This document shows, piece after piece, positions 9,264 through 20,994 of a stretch of DNA of 34,636 bases. The notes under the pieces were generated by a model that searched no databases, was not told where the DNA came from, and worked only from the letters and a program-made list of their open reading frames with translations. Numbering within the stretch: position 1 is the stretch's first letter; each line of letters begins with the position of its first letter. The position numbers were made by a program, and so were the translations under genes. Where the stretch lies: NCBI GenBank assembly GCA_021029095.1, contig JAJOHG010000271.1:1-34636 (forward strand), in the 5' to 3' direction. The stretch comes from Phellopilus nigrolimitatus. Taxonomy: Eukaryota; Basidiomycota; Agaricomycetes; Hymenochaetales; Hymenochaetaceae.

Positions 9264-10961
9264 ATGGATCAAGCATCGGAGCACGAGGAGTCGGGATCGA
9301 GCTCGAGTTCAAAGAGAATGAGCGACGAGGTCCGCTTCCTCGACTATCTGAGCACCGATTTCTCGTACCTTCGCCGGTTCGTCCTCGGGTCGCACCAGAT
9401 GGTCCGGCTCTTGAAGTCAGAAGGCGCGAAGAGTGAAAAAGAAATGCAGGAGAAGGTATGCCATTCTCTTCCACATTCCTACCAGACATCAGTGCATGAG
9501 TACTCACCTGCATCTTCCTCTCCTACCGATAGCTTGTCATCAATATCGAGGTATGTCCCTTCCCACTTATTCTTTCCCTCACCCGACTGACCGACATCTA
9601 CAATCCTGCCTGATATCCGCCCTCATCGTCACCCACCCTGCCAATCGAACGCCACTTACGACTGGCTTTTCCAGATCGCCAAAGAAACACTCTCAGAGGC
9701 CGGTGCGAGTGCGCGTCCCTTCGTGCCGTGCCCGCCGCACCTCGAACTCCATCGCCAGGCGTACTTCGATATGCTTGTCGCCGCTCGCGCTCTGGTACCG
9801 CACGTGCTGGACGCAGACGTGAAACGTAAGTCGCGCTCTGCATCCGAGGTATTCAAACTGCAGATCGCCACCAATCGCTAACGCCGTCTGTCCACTCCGC
9901 AGTGCGCCTGAGGAGGCTGCTCCTTCCGCTGACGTCGATGTCGCATTTCCGCGTCGCGCTGCCCAAGGAAGCCAGCCTGCCGCTTCCAAAGTGGTCGAAC
10001 AAGCCGGGCTTCGACTCGGTTACATCAACAAGTAGTCCGGCGGCTGCGCTAGGAAACGAAGTCCCTCCGACTTTGTCCTCGCGCAAGAAGACGCGTCGTT
10101 CATCAGCGGCCACACCACTAAGGTTTTCGTCCGCGTCATCAGTCTCGACTGACGTCTCGCGTTCGTACATCCCGCCACGGCAGAGGCCTTTCGCCACTGC
10201 ATCCGGCTCCGGACGGAAGACAAGCAGAGCGAGCCCGTATCCACTGCCAGTCCCACGTCCCAACGCCGGAGCAGACACTCTTCGACCTGACGCCGTCTCC
10301 AAGCAGGCGTCCATGACCGGCACTTCCTCCCCTGGTACCCCTGATATGTCTGTCGTCTCCGTCCCTCAACCCCAAAGCAGCCCACCCTCCTCTTTTACTT
10401 CCACTCCTTCTGCAAGTCAGCCTTCTCATCCTTCACCATCGTACCAAACAACTGAGCATCAGCCTCAGTACCAACACCTCCGGCAGTCACCATCCCTGTA
10501 TACCAAACCGTCCCTCACCTATCATGACCCACAGACTCCGCAGCGAAACATCGGCACTGTAAACACGGCCCTCCAGAAGAACCCGAGTAGCGTGAGCACG
10601 AGCACGCCACAGAACTGGGACTGGTCCCGCAACCGCCAGAGTCTTGCCGGGCTCGACAGCAACCTTTCGAACTCGCAGAGTGTAATTGTAACGGACATAT
10701 CGCCGACGTGGAGCTGCTGGACCTTGAAGAACTCCAGCACACCTCCAAGCCCATCACCAGGGCTCATTTGGTGCAAGAGCTGGGACGAGGCGGGCCCACG
10801 CAAGGGGCCTATAGGCCCGATGGCGGCGGAAACGTTCGGCTTCGTCGCTGATCAGCCGACGGGCGAGAAGTCACTAGCGGATTCGACGTGTGTCGGTGAG
10901 TGTCCTTTTAGCTCCTCCGTCTATTGTCACCGAGACCGACTGACTCCTTGCAGTTATGTGA
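9264..10961 (+). CDS. Unrecognised Ser/Pro-rich protein
   Basis: I do not recognise the family. Five exons fit: 9264-9455, 9533-9550, 9675-9825, 9903-10895, 10954-10961, for 453 residues. Residues 1-22 are Ser/Glu-rich. About 23-165 look folded and helical (EVRFLDYLSTDFSYLRRFVL, then LELHRQAYFDMLVAARALV and LRLRRLLLPLTSM). From about 180 on it is a long disordered region rich in Ser, Thr, Pro and Gln, with basic patches such as SSRKKTRRSS, which suggests a regulatory or scaffold protein, but this is inference. Exon 2 is 18 nt (LVINIE). The last intron, 10896-10953, has a GTGAGT donor and a CTGAC branch-like site, leaving an 8-nt last exon that ends in TGA. If it is retained, the frame runs on to 11083 with a less protein-like tail. 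The N-terminal two thirds are well supported; the last 70 residues are not. Confidence 0.65.
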
Positions 10962-13900
10962 AGTCCGTCTGCGCCCGGCGCTGCGAAGCCTCCGTCATTT
11001 TCATGCCGAACGACTTCAGATGCCTTTTTCTTTTTCGAGCCCATATTGTGATCTCGCCATTGTCTGTGTGCCGTTATCGATAACCAGAACCCTATTCACA
11101 AACCCGCAGTAAACTGTTCGACTCACCTAAATCTGCGTGTCCCATTTATCATGTCTCTTTCCCCCTTCGTTGAAATGTAACTATGGATTGAATTGTTCTC
11201 GTTTGGGTCTTTTGATATATGAATGGTCGTTGGAACTTGTCACTCAGGAATATACACCTTTTTGTATCCGGTGTGCCGTCGGTATGGATGAAGAACCGGG
11301 AAGAACCTAAGAAGTCGATCAGCGAGATGTGGGGTAATTGCCTGCTGGGCGCGAAAGACTTTCAAGGTCTTCAGCGGACTTCAACGTCATAGACGAATGT
11401 GAATCGAGCCACGGTCCTCTAGGAATGCGGCTAAGCATGTAGAGCCACAAGCCTGGGACCTTGAACGAAGACGAGTGAAGAGACAAAATGTACATACTGA
11501 CCTGAAGCCGGGCCTGTGCCTGCACCTCGAACGCGTACAAACACCGAAGTTTCTCCTCATTCCCTGGCGCGTTCATCCAGGCTCCGCTGCGGCCCGGGCG
11601 AGGGCGGAGTAAAAATGCATACACATAACAATGAGCGGTGAAAGGTCTATTCCTGGTCTACAGAAAAGAACCTGCAAGTAAGCATCTCGAATTCCAGTGC
11701 GTCAGGACGATAAGCATGCGCACCTAAGCTTTTTCACGGAGGTCCTTGCGGAGTCTGCCCTTACGGAAGAGCAGCCAGCAAGGTCCATGAGGTGCTATAA
11801 ATAGTACGCATAGACGCACTTAAGCCACAGGAACTCACACACATAAGTACATGCATTTCTCGCGTCTGTCGCCTGGGCTTGCTAGCTGCGATCACCATAT
11901 AATAAGCCGGCATGAAGATAAACAAAAAGGAGAATAACACACAAAGAAAGAGGACGTATCTTGGCGGTAATCACGACCGTCCGTAGTACGCCGCCGGGCC
12001 CTGGAGCGTCCTTGGGTAAGTTTGGTGTCGGCCTGGTACCTTCAGTATTCCATGTCGCGCGCAGATACGAAAGGCGAAGGAGATTGGCAGTGGGAAATGA
12101 ACTGTATACGCCCGCACGAATCCACGAACTTAAGGTCTTCGAGGATGGTAAGCAGTGCAAGAAGCCGTTTCTGCGAATGTGGCCGAATTGATGAATTGAG
12201 AAAGGATGCGGGCTTGGCGGAGGAAAGAGACGTAAGAGAGGCAGGCGTAAAGGGAGAATAAATAAGGAGCTTGGGGGAGGAAAACCAGAGGAAGCAAAGG
12301 CTACTCCTCTTAAAACACGAATACACTTCGGCCCTCGGCGGCTCGGGCACCAGGGCGGCGCATTTCATACAGGCGCTTATGTGCTAAAATCTGCGAACGC
12401 GGGTTCTTGTAAACGCTGCACAGCCTCCCGGGCTCATGAAGGGTCGAAGGCATCCGCTCGGGTGCATCGGTGCAAGAGGCCCTCGGTGTGAATGAATTGC
12501 AAATACGCTCGCCATGGCGAGTCGTTATGCGATCATAATGCACGAAAGTTGAATGCATGGAACGCGACAAGGAGGCCGCCCCGAGTTCGCCAATCTTTTA
12601 TCTCCGTGCACAGCCGTCGGTCAGACGAAGGATAGATGGACGCCAATTGAATAGACCTGGATGCGTCATCCCGCGAGCGTCGCCTGTAGTTGGCATTTGC
12701 TACATACGAATTTTAAGCGCGTCGAATCCGCGGTATGGAATCTCCGATCCTAAGCCGACAGTGGATCAATCGTAACGCCGCCTGGTTGGTAGCCGGAAGG
12801 CGCTGCTGGGGTATTCCCAGCTGTTTTCGTGAGACAATGATGAAGAAGCCATGTTCACGGTATGGAATGTGAGCTTGGGGCGTAGTTCGGAACGAAGAGG
12901 AGAAATAAAAGGATAGGTAGTGCGAGCAATTTAAAGCATAACGAGGTGATCTGCCGCAGAGTACCGGAGCACATACCTGTATATGCATAGCACGGATCGA
13001 TGGCCAGTCATTATGCGTGTGGAGCAGCATGGTCAGAAGCGCTATGGCTGGTGTTCGCGAGGCGAAACGGGTGGGCGGGGATCCCGGCTCCTCAATCGGG
13101 AAGACGAAGAAAGGGGCAGCGGAGAAGCGGGTGTGGGCAAAAGATGTCAGCGGACAGGCCTTCTCGGTGTTTAACGTCTACGAAAGCATCGAAAGACACT
13201 TCTCGCCTTGTTCCCAACAGGTTTAGAAGGTTATAAATAGAGAAGGCGAAGGCAAGAAACGCGTGAACGCACCTCCAAAGACCCAAATGGATAATAGCTA
13301 CCGTGTTCGGGCTTCAGTGGACTTCAGCGCGGCGCCAAGTTTAACCCTCAAGCCCGGTCTTCCGCCCCGGCGTATGCACAGAATAACACGTTCCATGTAA
13401 TTTGGAGTTTGGGAAGGGGTATCCGAAGTGAGCACTTAGCTCCTGGACGCCCGCGAACTTATGAGCAAAGAAAGTCAGCGCCCGACTCGGGTTTGGGCGA
13501 CCCGATATGCATTCCGCAGCGGAGCCGAGAGCGCCCAGGATGCGTGCGTCGCATACGCACGGCCAGGCGACATCGCCTATCTTTTTTCAACGCTTGACAG
13601 TAGGCAGAACGGAATGAACGGCGTGGTCGGGGTGCGCGGGCAGCTCGGGGATGCCACGTTCGTCGCCGTACTTCAGACCGAGTTTTTCTGCGAAACGACC
13701 TCGATTCGGGGAGTGTATGTTGCTGAAGTCAGTGAAGAAGATGTCGACGCGCGGTTCGTCGTCGCAAACAGCAGGTTCGGCGTCGAGGAGATGAGGTGAG
13801 AGAGGAACGGGAGCAAAGTTCGAGCAAGCGGGGAAACAATGCGTGGTGTGATTAGCCTTTTTCAATTTGCTCAGAACATTCTCACAGATCCAGATCGGGC

Positions 13901-14098
13901 TCGTAGCACAGCCATCCATCAAATCGATCAGCGGCAGTGTCTTGTCTCAAAAAAGGTTGGCCCTCCTTAAAATAAGCAAATCAACTTGAATAACTCATTG
14001 AGATAGTGCTCTCTTGCGCACAATGGTTTGCTCATTTTTTACAGATCAGCGTACATAAGTGTTGCCTCCAACTCCACGAATTACACCTGCAACACTCG
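10962..14098. other. Gene-poor region, 3.1 kb
   Basis: No convincing gene on either strand. Open frames such as 13461-13799 (+) and 13587-13922 (-) overlap each other and match no family I know. The first 200 bp are presumably the 3' UTR of the preceding gene. GC content is moderate and no long tandem or inverted repeat is evident. It may hold decayed genes or non-coding transcripts, which cannot be judged by eye. Confidence 0.5.
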
Positions 14099-15139
14099 TC
14101 AGTCCACCTTCATCAACTTCAAGCCAGCGGAGACCTGCGCCCTCGGATGCGTGAAGGAAGGCGGATCGAGATACATGTAGACAAAGCAATTCTCGAGGCC
14201 GATGCTGCTAATCCGTTTTAAATCCGGAAGAGGCATATTGAATTCGATGCACTTATCCCATTTTCGAAAGTCTGTATATAAGGAATCATCGCAGAGAATG
14301 GCGTCGTAATCGTCAAGAGATAGATCCATTTGGAAATTCTCGTGGATGCTGATAAGAACGTCACGAATAGTGATGCCTGTCTCGTTCGTGATCCGTGTGT
14401 CCCAGTCATGTTGAGCCTTTGGATGACAGCGCTCGCATGTGATGACCATTGTCGTAACAGCTGAAGGATACGTCGCATCCTCATTCAAAAATTCGCGGCC
14501 GAATGCTTCTTCTGGGTGCTGCGACAAATTCCAAGCATCGATCCTGACCGAGCCATTCTCGGACGGAGTCAGCCATTTGTGAAGCCCAATATCATCGTGG
14601 CACGATTCGCCGCGCGAAGAGAATCGGTCTTCCTCGAGATCCTGAACATCCTGCATCCGTGGCAAGACAGAAGGATCGGAAGATGATTGTCCCGATAAGT
14701 CCAACTCTGTGCTGCCAATATCTGCATGTGTTGGGGACGGAGGAGGCCGTGGAGGTACGAATGGGGGCTCGGGCGTCGAAGACTCAAATGATGTCTGCCA
14801 AGTTCTCAATGCCCCAAAGAAAGCAATAAATGCCAGCTAGACAGGACCGCATGTGGGAGATGTGTCTGTTCGCTCGTCGTAAGCTGGTGGAGGTATGTCA
14901 GAATCTGTGCTTGACAATTCAGTCAGCAATCCAGTGATGTAAGTAGCTAGCCCCTGTTCAAGAGATGTTTGAGGAGGATTAAGGTGCATTGGCATATTAG
15001 AGCTTGACTTCTGAAGGACGAAGGATGGTGCAGGGTCAAAGCGAAGCGAGGGTGTGCGATTTAAAAGATGCAAGTAGTTATTGATCCTTTTAGAGGGAGA
15101 AAAAACTTGCGCTTGTATATGACAAGAGACTTTCTCCAT
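14099..15139 (-). CDS. DUF6699-like protein, frame interrupted by one stop or a 48-nt intron
   Basis: Two open stretches, 14837-15139 and 14099-14809, lie in the same frame and are separated only by a TAG at 14837-14839 and nine sense codons. A 48-nt intron (14792-14839 on the - strand, GTCTAG...CAG, length divisible by three) would remove the stop and give about 331 residues. The donor is poor, but introns of 45-49 nt occur elsewhere in the window. The N-terminal part is Pro/Ser-rich (PPPAYDERTD, PPFVPPRPPP). The C-terminal part (IDAWNLSQHP, ATYPSAVTTMVI, WDTRITNETGITIRDVLISI) resembles the DUF6699 fold of mushroom-forming fungi: a Trp/Asp strand, then ATYP, then a TVRDVL-like helix. Function is unknown. 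Alternatives are a nonsense-mutated pseudogene, or a start within the second stretch. Confidence 0.6.
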
Positions 15140-15723
15140 TCTTCCCTGGCAGAAGAATAAAGCAATGTCAATAGAGCGTCAAAGAATGTTTCACAGAAAT
15201 AATAAAGTGTTTTAGAGTATTACACATGACCGATAGACAGCTTTGGCAGATGTCTCAATGCGACTGTTCTGATATATGAGCCTAAGCGAACATCAGAATG
15301 ACAAGTCGACAAGTCTGCTTTGATCTTTGAAAGTCATAAGACACAGCTTTGTGACAAGCCATGAGCTTGAGCAGAGGCCACGAACTGCTGAGGCCTGAAA
15401 CCTCAGCCCTTGTGTTTCTTAGCCTAGTAGCATAAGAGCATGCGCAGGCCTGGTGTCTGCAGGAAAGCGAAGGTGCATCAGGCTTAAAGCAATCGACTCC
15501 ATGGGGTATCTCAGTGGCGAAGCAAACACGCAAGTGACGCGTTGTTATTCATTGTTTACGCGGCATTCGCACGCGTCCAAAGACGGTAAGTATACCCCAC
15601 CGCGCCTACCCAAGTGAGGTCATAGCTGGCTCCCGAACGTGTCATAGCTGTTGCGCCAACCTCTTATAAGGCGAACTTGCTCATTGCATTTCTTCAGAGC
15701 ACCCCCACCATCATCCACAAAAT
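15140..15723. other. Divergent intergenic region, 584 bp
   Basis: Lies between the starts of the DUF6699-like gene (-) and the Ish1-like gene (+) and must contain both promoters. The only site I can name is the TTATAAG box before the Ish1-like gene. No other coding or RNA feature is seen. Confidence 0.5.
15664..15670 (+). promoter_or_regulatory. TATA-like box of the Ish1-like gene
   Basis: TTATAAG lies 54 nt upstream of the ATG at 15724, a plausible distance for a core promoter with a short leader. The site is inferred from sequence alone. Confidence 0.45.
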
Positions 15724-17473
15724 ATGCGATTCATTTCACTTTTCGTTGTCGCGCTCACCGTCGCGAGCAGCCCCGTTGGCGCGTCGTGGTGGTCGTCCGA
15801 CAAACCAGGTGCGCGTTTCGAACATTCATCCCCACCGCGTGTGCTCGCAGTCTAATTTTGCTTACGTCTCAGAATACTCGTCGTGGGACACGTCGCAGCT
15901 GCAGACGTGGCTGAGCGAGCACAACATCAAGCCACCTGCGGGCTACTCGCAGAAAGAGCTGCAGGAACTAGTCGAGTCGAACTGGGCATCCGCAAGCTCG
16001 TGGTCGCAGGACCAGTACGCCCGCGCACAGCAGGTGTTCTCAGGCTCGAAGGATACGGCATTCGACACGTGGGACGAGAGTCGTCTGCGCGATTTCCTGC
16101 TTAAACAGGGCGTCGTCGCGCCCTCGGGTCCGCGTGAAAAGCTCGTCCTCGCCGCGAAGCAATACTATAGTGGGTACACGAACGCTGCATCGAGCCTCGC
16201 GTCGACAGCGTCGCGCACAGCGAGCACTGCAGTGTACGGCGACTCGAAATACCAGGCGTCGAAGTCTGCCGGGAGTCTCTATTCGACCGCTTCAGGCTCT
16301 GCAACGAGCGTCGCAGCACAGGCATCGCAGTCCCTCGTGCGCGCGTTGGACGACTCAAAGGACTATGTATACTCGACTTGGGACGACAACAGGCTCAGGG
16401 GTTATCTTGAGGAGAAGGGCGTGATCAAGCCGGAGCAGCAGACGACGCGCGATCAGCTCCTAGGTTACATGCGGGACTCATATGCGTCTGCTGCTGCTCC
16501 AGTGTGGAACGCGTGGTCTAGCTCGTACATTGTATGTTCATCGATTTCTATTATATGCTCCTTTTTGATCATTGAAATATGCAGCATGAGTGGCTCGTTG
16601 AACATGGCATCATCAAGTCTGACTTCCAGAAGAACCGTGATGCTCTTGTGGCGCAGATGCAGAACTACTACTACACGCCACAGCAGCACGTCTGGGACAC
16701 ATGGTCTGAGAGTCAACTACGCAACTGGTTGATTGAGCACAACGTCATCAAGAGCGACGCCCAGGTTAAGCAGGACAAAATGAAGAAGCTCGTCGCGTGC
16801 GTGTGATCGTCCACTGTTCGCATTTCTCCCGTCTAACTCAACATCCTCCTGCAGTGACAACTATTCCCATGCCTCGGATACCATTTGGGCGGGCTGGACA
16901 GAAAGCGACCTGCGCTCGTGGCTCATCGCGCACGGGTATATTCGCTCGGACGTGCAAGCGCAGCGCGAGCACCTCGTGAAGCTCATCAACTCGAAGTACA
17001 ACGAGGCAAATGCACGCTCCGCAGCGTATCTCACGTGGCCCGACGCACGGCTGCGCGCGTTCCTGCGCAATCACGGCATGCCGGAGAATGCGCTCCCGAC
17101 GGAACGTCCCGGTCTTCTTCGTGAGTGGTTGTTCATGCGTCTAATAGGTAAAGCCGTGGAAAATATTGATCCGCGTTATATCGCTTCGTTTCGCTTTGTA
17201 GAGGAAACACGCATCCGCTACGTACAAACGTCGTCTCATCTCGAGCAAATCTACGCGCGCCTGCGCGCTCTTGTCGCATCGGGCGTATCTTCCGCGGAAG
17301 AAACGCTCGGACAGGTGCTTGAGCTACTGAGCGGTGCAGAGAGGAAGACAGAGTCGAAGATGCACGATGCTGCCGCTGACACCGATGCGTACGCGAAGGA
17401 GAAGACGGAGTACGCGGAGAAGCGCGCGAAGGATGCGAAGGAGACTGTCGAGAAGAAGAAAAGCGAGTTGTGA
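15724..17473 (+). CDS. Ish1/Msc1-type stress-response protein with seven repeats
   Basis: Five exons, 15724-15808, 15873-16531, 16585-16796, 16855-17120 and 17202-17473, give 497 residues. The N-terminus is a typical signal peptide (MRFISLFVVALTVASSPVGA), so the protein enters the secretory pathway or nuclear-envelope lumen. The body holds seven copies of the Ish1 (HeH-like) repeat with a W-(D/S/T)-x3-LRxWL-x-HxII pattern, starting near SSWDTSQLQ, FDTWDESRL, YSTWDDNRL, VWNAWSSSYI, VWDTWSESQL, IWAGWTESDL and YLTWPDARL. A Tyr/Ser/Ala-rich linker separates repeats 2 and 3. The end is a charged Lys/Glu-rich helix. Intron 4 (17121-17201) is 81 nt and keeps the frame, but splicing restores the LLQETRIRYVQT junction expected for the family. 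In yeasts, Ish1 and Msc1 are linked to stress and nuclear-envelope organisation; that role here is by homology only. Confidence 0.9.
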
Positions 17474-18916
17474 ACGTAGATATGAATACCGCAACGATTT
17501 TCTGATCCTTTTCTCTTCTGTATCATCGCACTGATATGCTTTTCTTTCGTTCTCGACTTGGACTCCATGTAAGTCTAGTCGTGTAATATTGCACATTCCC
17601 AACTTGTCTGTATTTTAGGTTTCGCGTTGTACAGACTATAATACGGAAACGAGACGAAGAAATTACTTCCTCTAATATTTATGATAACGTCCAAGAAAGA
17701 GATAGAAATTCGATGTGCGATAGCTGAGCGAGAGCTTTGTCATGTGACTTACGAAGGTGAAATGAGTAAAACAATGGTCAACAACGCGTCGCGTAAGAGT
17801 GACCCAGGAGGCTTTCAAATCACAGCACACTCAAATTGCATATTCTGGAGCGATGCTCCCCTACACTTGTTACGGCATATTCTCTTTCTTGTGTGTAAAG
17901 CCGAAGTTATGCTGCTGTTCTTCAGACGATACTTCCTGAAAACCATTGCGCACATTCTTCCACTGAATCTTTTATGGCATTGGTCTTTCTCATTTTATTC
18001 GAAAGCAAACCCTCCCCTGCTCACGTATCATGATGTACTATATATCCGACTGCCTGAGTGGAAGCTGAGAGGCGAGAGTCCGCGCGACAGTTAATTTTAA
18101 TATACAATGCCATTCTCGTCTGAGAATGCTTGCTTTGTTCGCTCAGCTTGGCGCGCCATGAGTCCGGGTACGCGGGTGAGCTTATTAGCATTATCGTAGT
18201 ACCTAGCGTTATCGTAGGGCAGATTCTTCTTCACATGGAGGTTGTCCTGGTTCCTACGAAGCGGGAGCTGAGGTTCTGCGAGCAAAATAGAACACGCTGA
18301 GAGCTGATTCGCCATTACGATACACGCCTTCCCAAGCCTCGTAGCAGCCCGGATCGATGGGAAAGTGCTGCCAGCCCGGTTGGAAGGTCTGCTTATCCGG
18401 TCTATTACGACTCGTACACGTCGGACTTATAAGTTATACGACGGGAACACGGATGACAAAGCTTCGGAGATTCGAAGGCTTCCAGACTTGACGGAGGTTA
18501 AAAACATGTCTACATTTGGACGTGCCAGCTTTTGCCGAGACGCAAATTTTTAACTGTTCCTCCACTGTACTCATATATAAATTTCTGTCACGATCTTCCT
18601 GTGGATCGATTAAACCAAGGCAAGGGCAGGAGTCCATCTTCGTGGTCCAACGAGAAGTCTATCCGGAGTTACAATTTACAGTACTACGTAGTAACGAAGT
18701 CACGGGCCCATTACACACACGGTTTCAGATGCATTGAAGACCAAGACGAAATGGAGCCAATTGGCAACTGGACAGGTGCCTGAGAATGGAGCAAGCGAGG
18801 GTGATTGGTATACCAGCTCGGTGTGTGAAGTGGATTTAAAGCGGATGACGACGAGCACAGTTCGAATTGTCCAGTAAGCTAAGAGCCCCCGTCGACGTTC
18901 ATCAGCTGCTGCAGGT
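17474..18916. other. Intergenic region, 1.4 kb
   Basis: AT-richer DNA between two + strand genes. The 137-codon + frame at 17681-18094 looks fortuitous. A 72-codon - strand frame (18097-18315) has two copies of YDNA encoded by a direct repeat of TTATCGTAG (at about 18190 and 18210), but matches nothing known. An inverted CCAAT box (ATTGG near 18804) lies about 110 nt before the aldehyde dehydrogenase start. Confidence 0.45.
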
Positions 18917-20942
18917 ATGGGTCAAAGCCAGTTTGTACATCTGTCCAAGCCAGAAACCACGATTGGCGGCATGAGCCACAGTTCCGCGCAGGAGACCGAG
19001 CAGGTGAGACATCCGAGCGTGTTACCCGAGGCGGCACGCACTTCCACGATCCCGCTCACCCGCTCGCACACCAGCACCATGCGACGCTCTACCGCACTTT
19101 CAAGGCAGGCACCTGCCGCCCACTGGACTACCGGCGCGACCAGCTCCACCAGCTCGCGCGCATGTGCCAGGAGAACGCCGACGCGTTCGCCGATGCCATC
19201 TACAAGGACGTCGGCAAACCCAAGCTCGAGGTCTTCGCGTTCGAGATCGGTGGTCTCGTTCAGCGCTGCCTCTTGTGTGCGGAGCATCTCGAGGAGTGGA
19301 CCAAGCCTGAACCGGTGGACGTCCCCACCTGGCAGAAGCCGTGGACGCCGACTTTGCATAGGACGCCGAAAGGCCCAGTTCTCATTATCGCGTGCGTCCC
19401 CGACTTCCCCATCTCCCGCTTTATATTTCTTTCCCTTTTTCCCCCCTTACGTGAATTCGGCAGACCATGGAATTACCCCTTGATCCTGTCCCTCCAAGCT
19501 CTGTACGCCGCCATTGCGGCTGGCTGCCCTGCAGTCATTAAGCCCTCCGAGTTCGCCCCAGCATTCGCGCAGCTGCTCGCCGAGCTCATACCCAAGTACC
19601 TCGATCCGAACGCCTACGCCGTCGTCAATGGCGGCGTCCCAGAGACAACCAAGCTCCTCGAGCTGCGCTGGGCCCACAGTGCGCGTCCTTCTCTACTCTT
19701 CCGAAACACTCGAGTGACCACGCAAACTATTCAGTATTCTACACCGGAAACGGCCGTGTCGGGCGTATCGTGGCCGCTGCTGCCGCCAAGCACCTCACGC
19801 CCGTCTCGCTCGAGCTCGGCGGCAAGTCGCCCGTCGTCGTCGACGCCGAGTCGTGCGACCTGCGCATCGCCGCGCGGCGCATATTTTACGGCAAGGCCGC
19901 CAACGCAGGCCAAACGTGCGTCGCGCCGGACTACGTGCTGATCTCCCGCTCCGCACAGGACGCGTTCGTCTCCGCCCTGCGCGAGGTCGCCGCCGAGCGC
20001 TTCCCGTCCGGCGCGCTCGCGTCCGACTCGTACGGCCGCATTGTCAACGGCGCACACTTTACCCGGCTCACTGCGCTCCTCCAGCGCTCGCGGGGCAAAG
20101 TCGTAATGGGTGGAGAGACGGACGAAGCACGCCTGAAGATCGCGCCGACGGTTGTGGTGGATGTGCAAGACGGCGACGCGCTGATGGAGGAGTACGTCGG
20201 CCCGGTCGTTTTCGGGTAGTTTTGTTGTGGGCTGATGAGTACGCAGGGAACTATTCGGTCCAATCCTTCCCATCGTGCCCGTCGCGGACATCGACGAAGC
20301 GATTGCCTTCGTCAACGCACGCGACAACCCGCTTGCCTTCTACGCATTCACAAGCCGACCTGAAATCAAGCAGAAGCGTGCGTCCACCTTTTTTCCTGTC
20401 TTCGAGGATTTCATTCATGCGCCCACAGTCCTCGACGAGACTCTCAGCGGCTCGCTCATCTTCAACGACACATTCGACCAACTTTCTGGTGCGTCCCCCG
20501 TCTGAACTGTCTCCGCGCCGCTCTAACTAAGAAGGGGCGCAGTGAACGAGCTTCCTTTCAGCGGCGTCGGCGAGTCCGGGTGTACGTTCCTCTTCTTTCT
20601 GATCTCTATGTTCTCCGATCGAAGCAACAGAAGCTAAATAACAATCCGGCTGATTTGCGCCACGTTTTTGCAGACGGGTGCCAGGTCATGAAGTACGGTT
20701 TTGACGGCTTTACGCACGTGCGTAGCTCCCTGGATCTGCCCAATGAGTGCGTTCGCGTCCCTCTCTTCGTCCTTTCTTCCAATACTTTCATGCCTGATGA
20801 CTGCTTGCTGATACATCGTTGCAGGATCGAGCCGCAGCTCTCCGTGCGCTACCCACCATACACGGAGGATAATTTCAAGGTTATGTCCGCGGGCGTGTAT
20901 CTTCCCATCCCACCGCGGTCTACTACGAAACCGCGTCTGTAG
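18917..20942 (+). CDS. Aldehyde dehydrogenase, class 3 / fatty aldehyde type
   Basis: NAD(P)-dependent oxidation of aldehydes to acids; resemblance is to the class 3 family that includes fungal HFD1-type fatty aldehyde dehydrogenases. Nine exons: 18917-19003, 19075-19391, 19464-19678, 19735-20191, 20247-20377, 20429-20488, 20543-20581, 20674-20746, 20825-20942, encoding 498 residues in one unbroken frame. Visible motifs are PWNYPL at 136-141, the coenzyme-loop TGNGRVGRIV near 210-219, the general base Glu233 in LELGGKSP, the catalytic Cys268 in NAGQTCVAP, ELFGPI near 359-364, and PFSGVGESGYG before the C-terminus. The final residues are not strongly hydrophobic, so the membrane anchor of HFD1-like enzymes is not evident. 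Four of eight introns start GTGCGT. The 3' UTR opens with a TTTC repeat. The start is the first Met of exon 1; a downstream Met at residue 19 is possible. Confidence 0.95.
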
Positions 20943-20965
20943 CTTGAGGAATTTGGCACTCTGAA

Positions 20966-20994
20966 TTTTTTCTTTCTTTCTTTCTTTCTCTTTT
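20966..20994. repeat. (TTTC)n microsatellite in 3' UTR
   Basis: A 29-nt pure pyrimidine run with about four TTTC units, beginning 24 nt after the aldehyde dehydrogenase stop codon. It probably lies in the 3' UTR. Confidence 0.7.

Noticed and set aside
13461..13922. Overlapping frames at 13461-13799 (+) and 13587-13922 (-), the latter with PRVDIFF, vaguely like glycosyltransferase family 2.
   Set aside because: The similarity is limited to a few residues, no DDG or QxxRW motif is found, and no splice model extends it.
17681..18094. A 137-codon + strand frame after the Ish1-like gene.
   Set aside because: Composition follows the AT-rich intergenic DNA, there is no family resemblance, and no promoter or intron pattern supports it.
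18097..18315. A 72-codon - strand frame with a repeated YDNA motif.
   Set aside because: The motif comes from a short direct repeat of TTATCGTAG. No homology or gene context supports a protein, so it is only mentioned in the intergenic entry.
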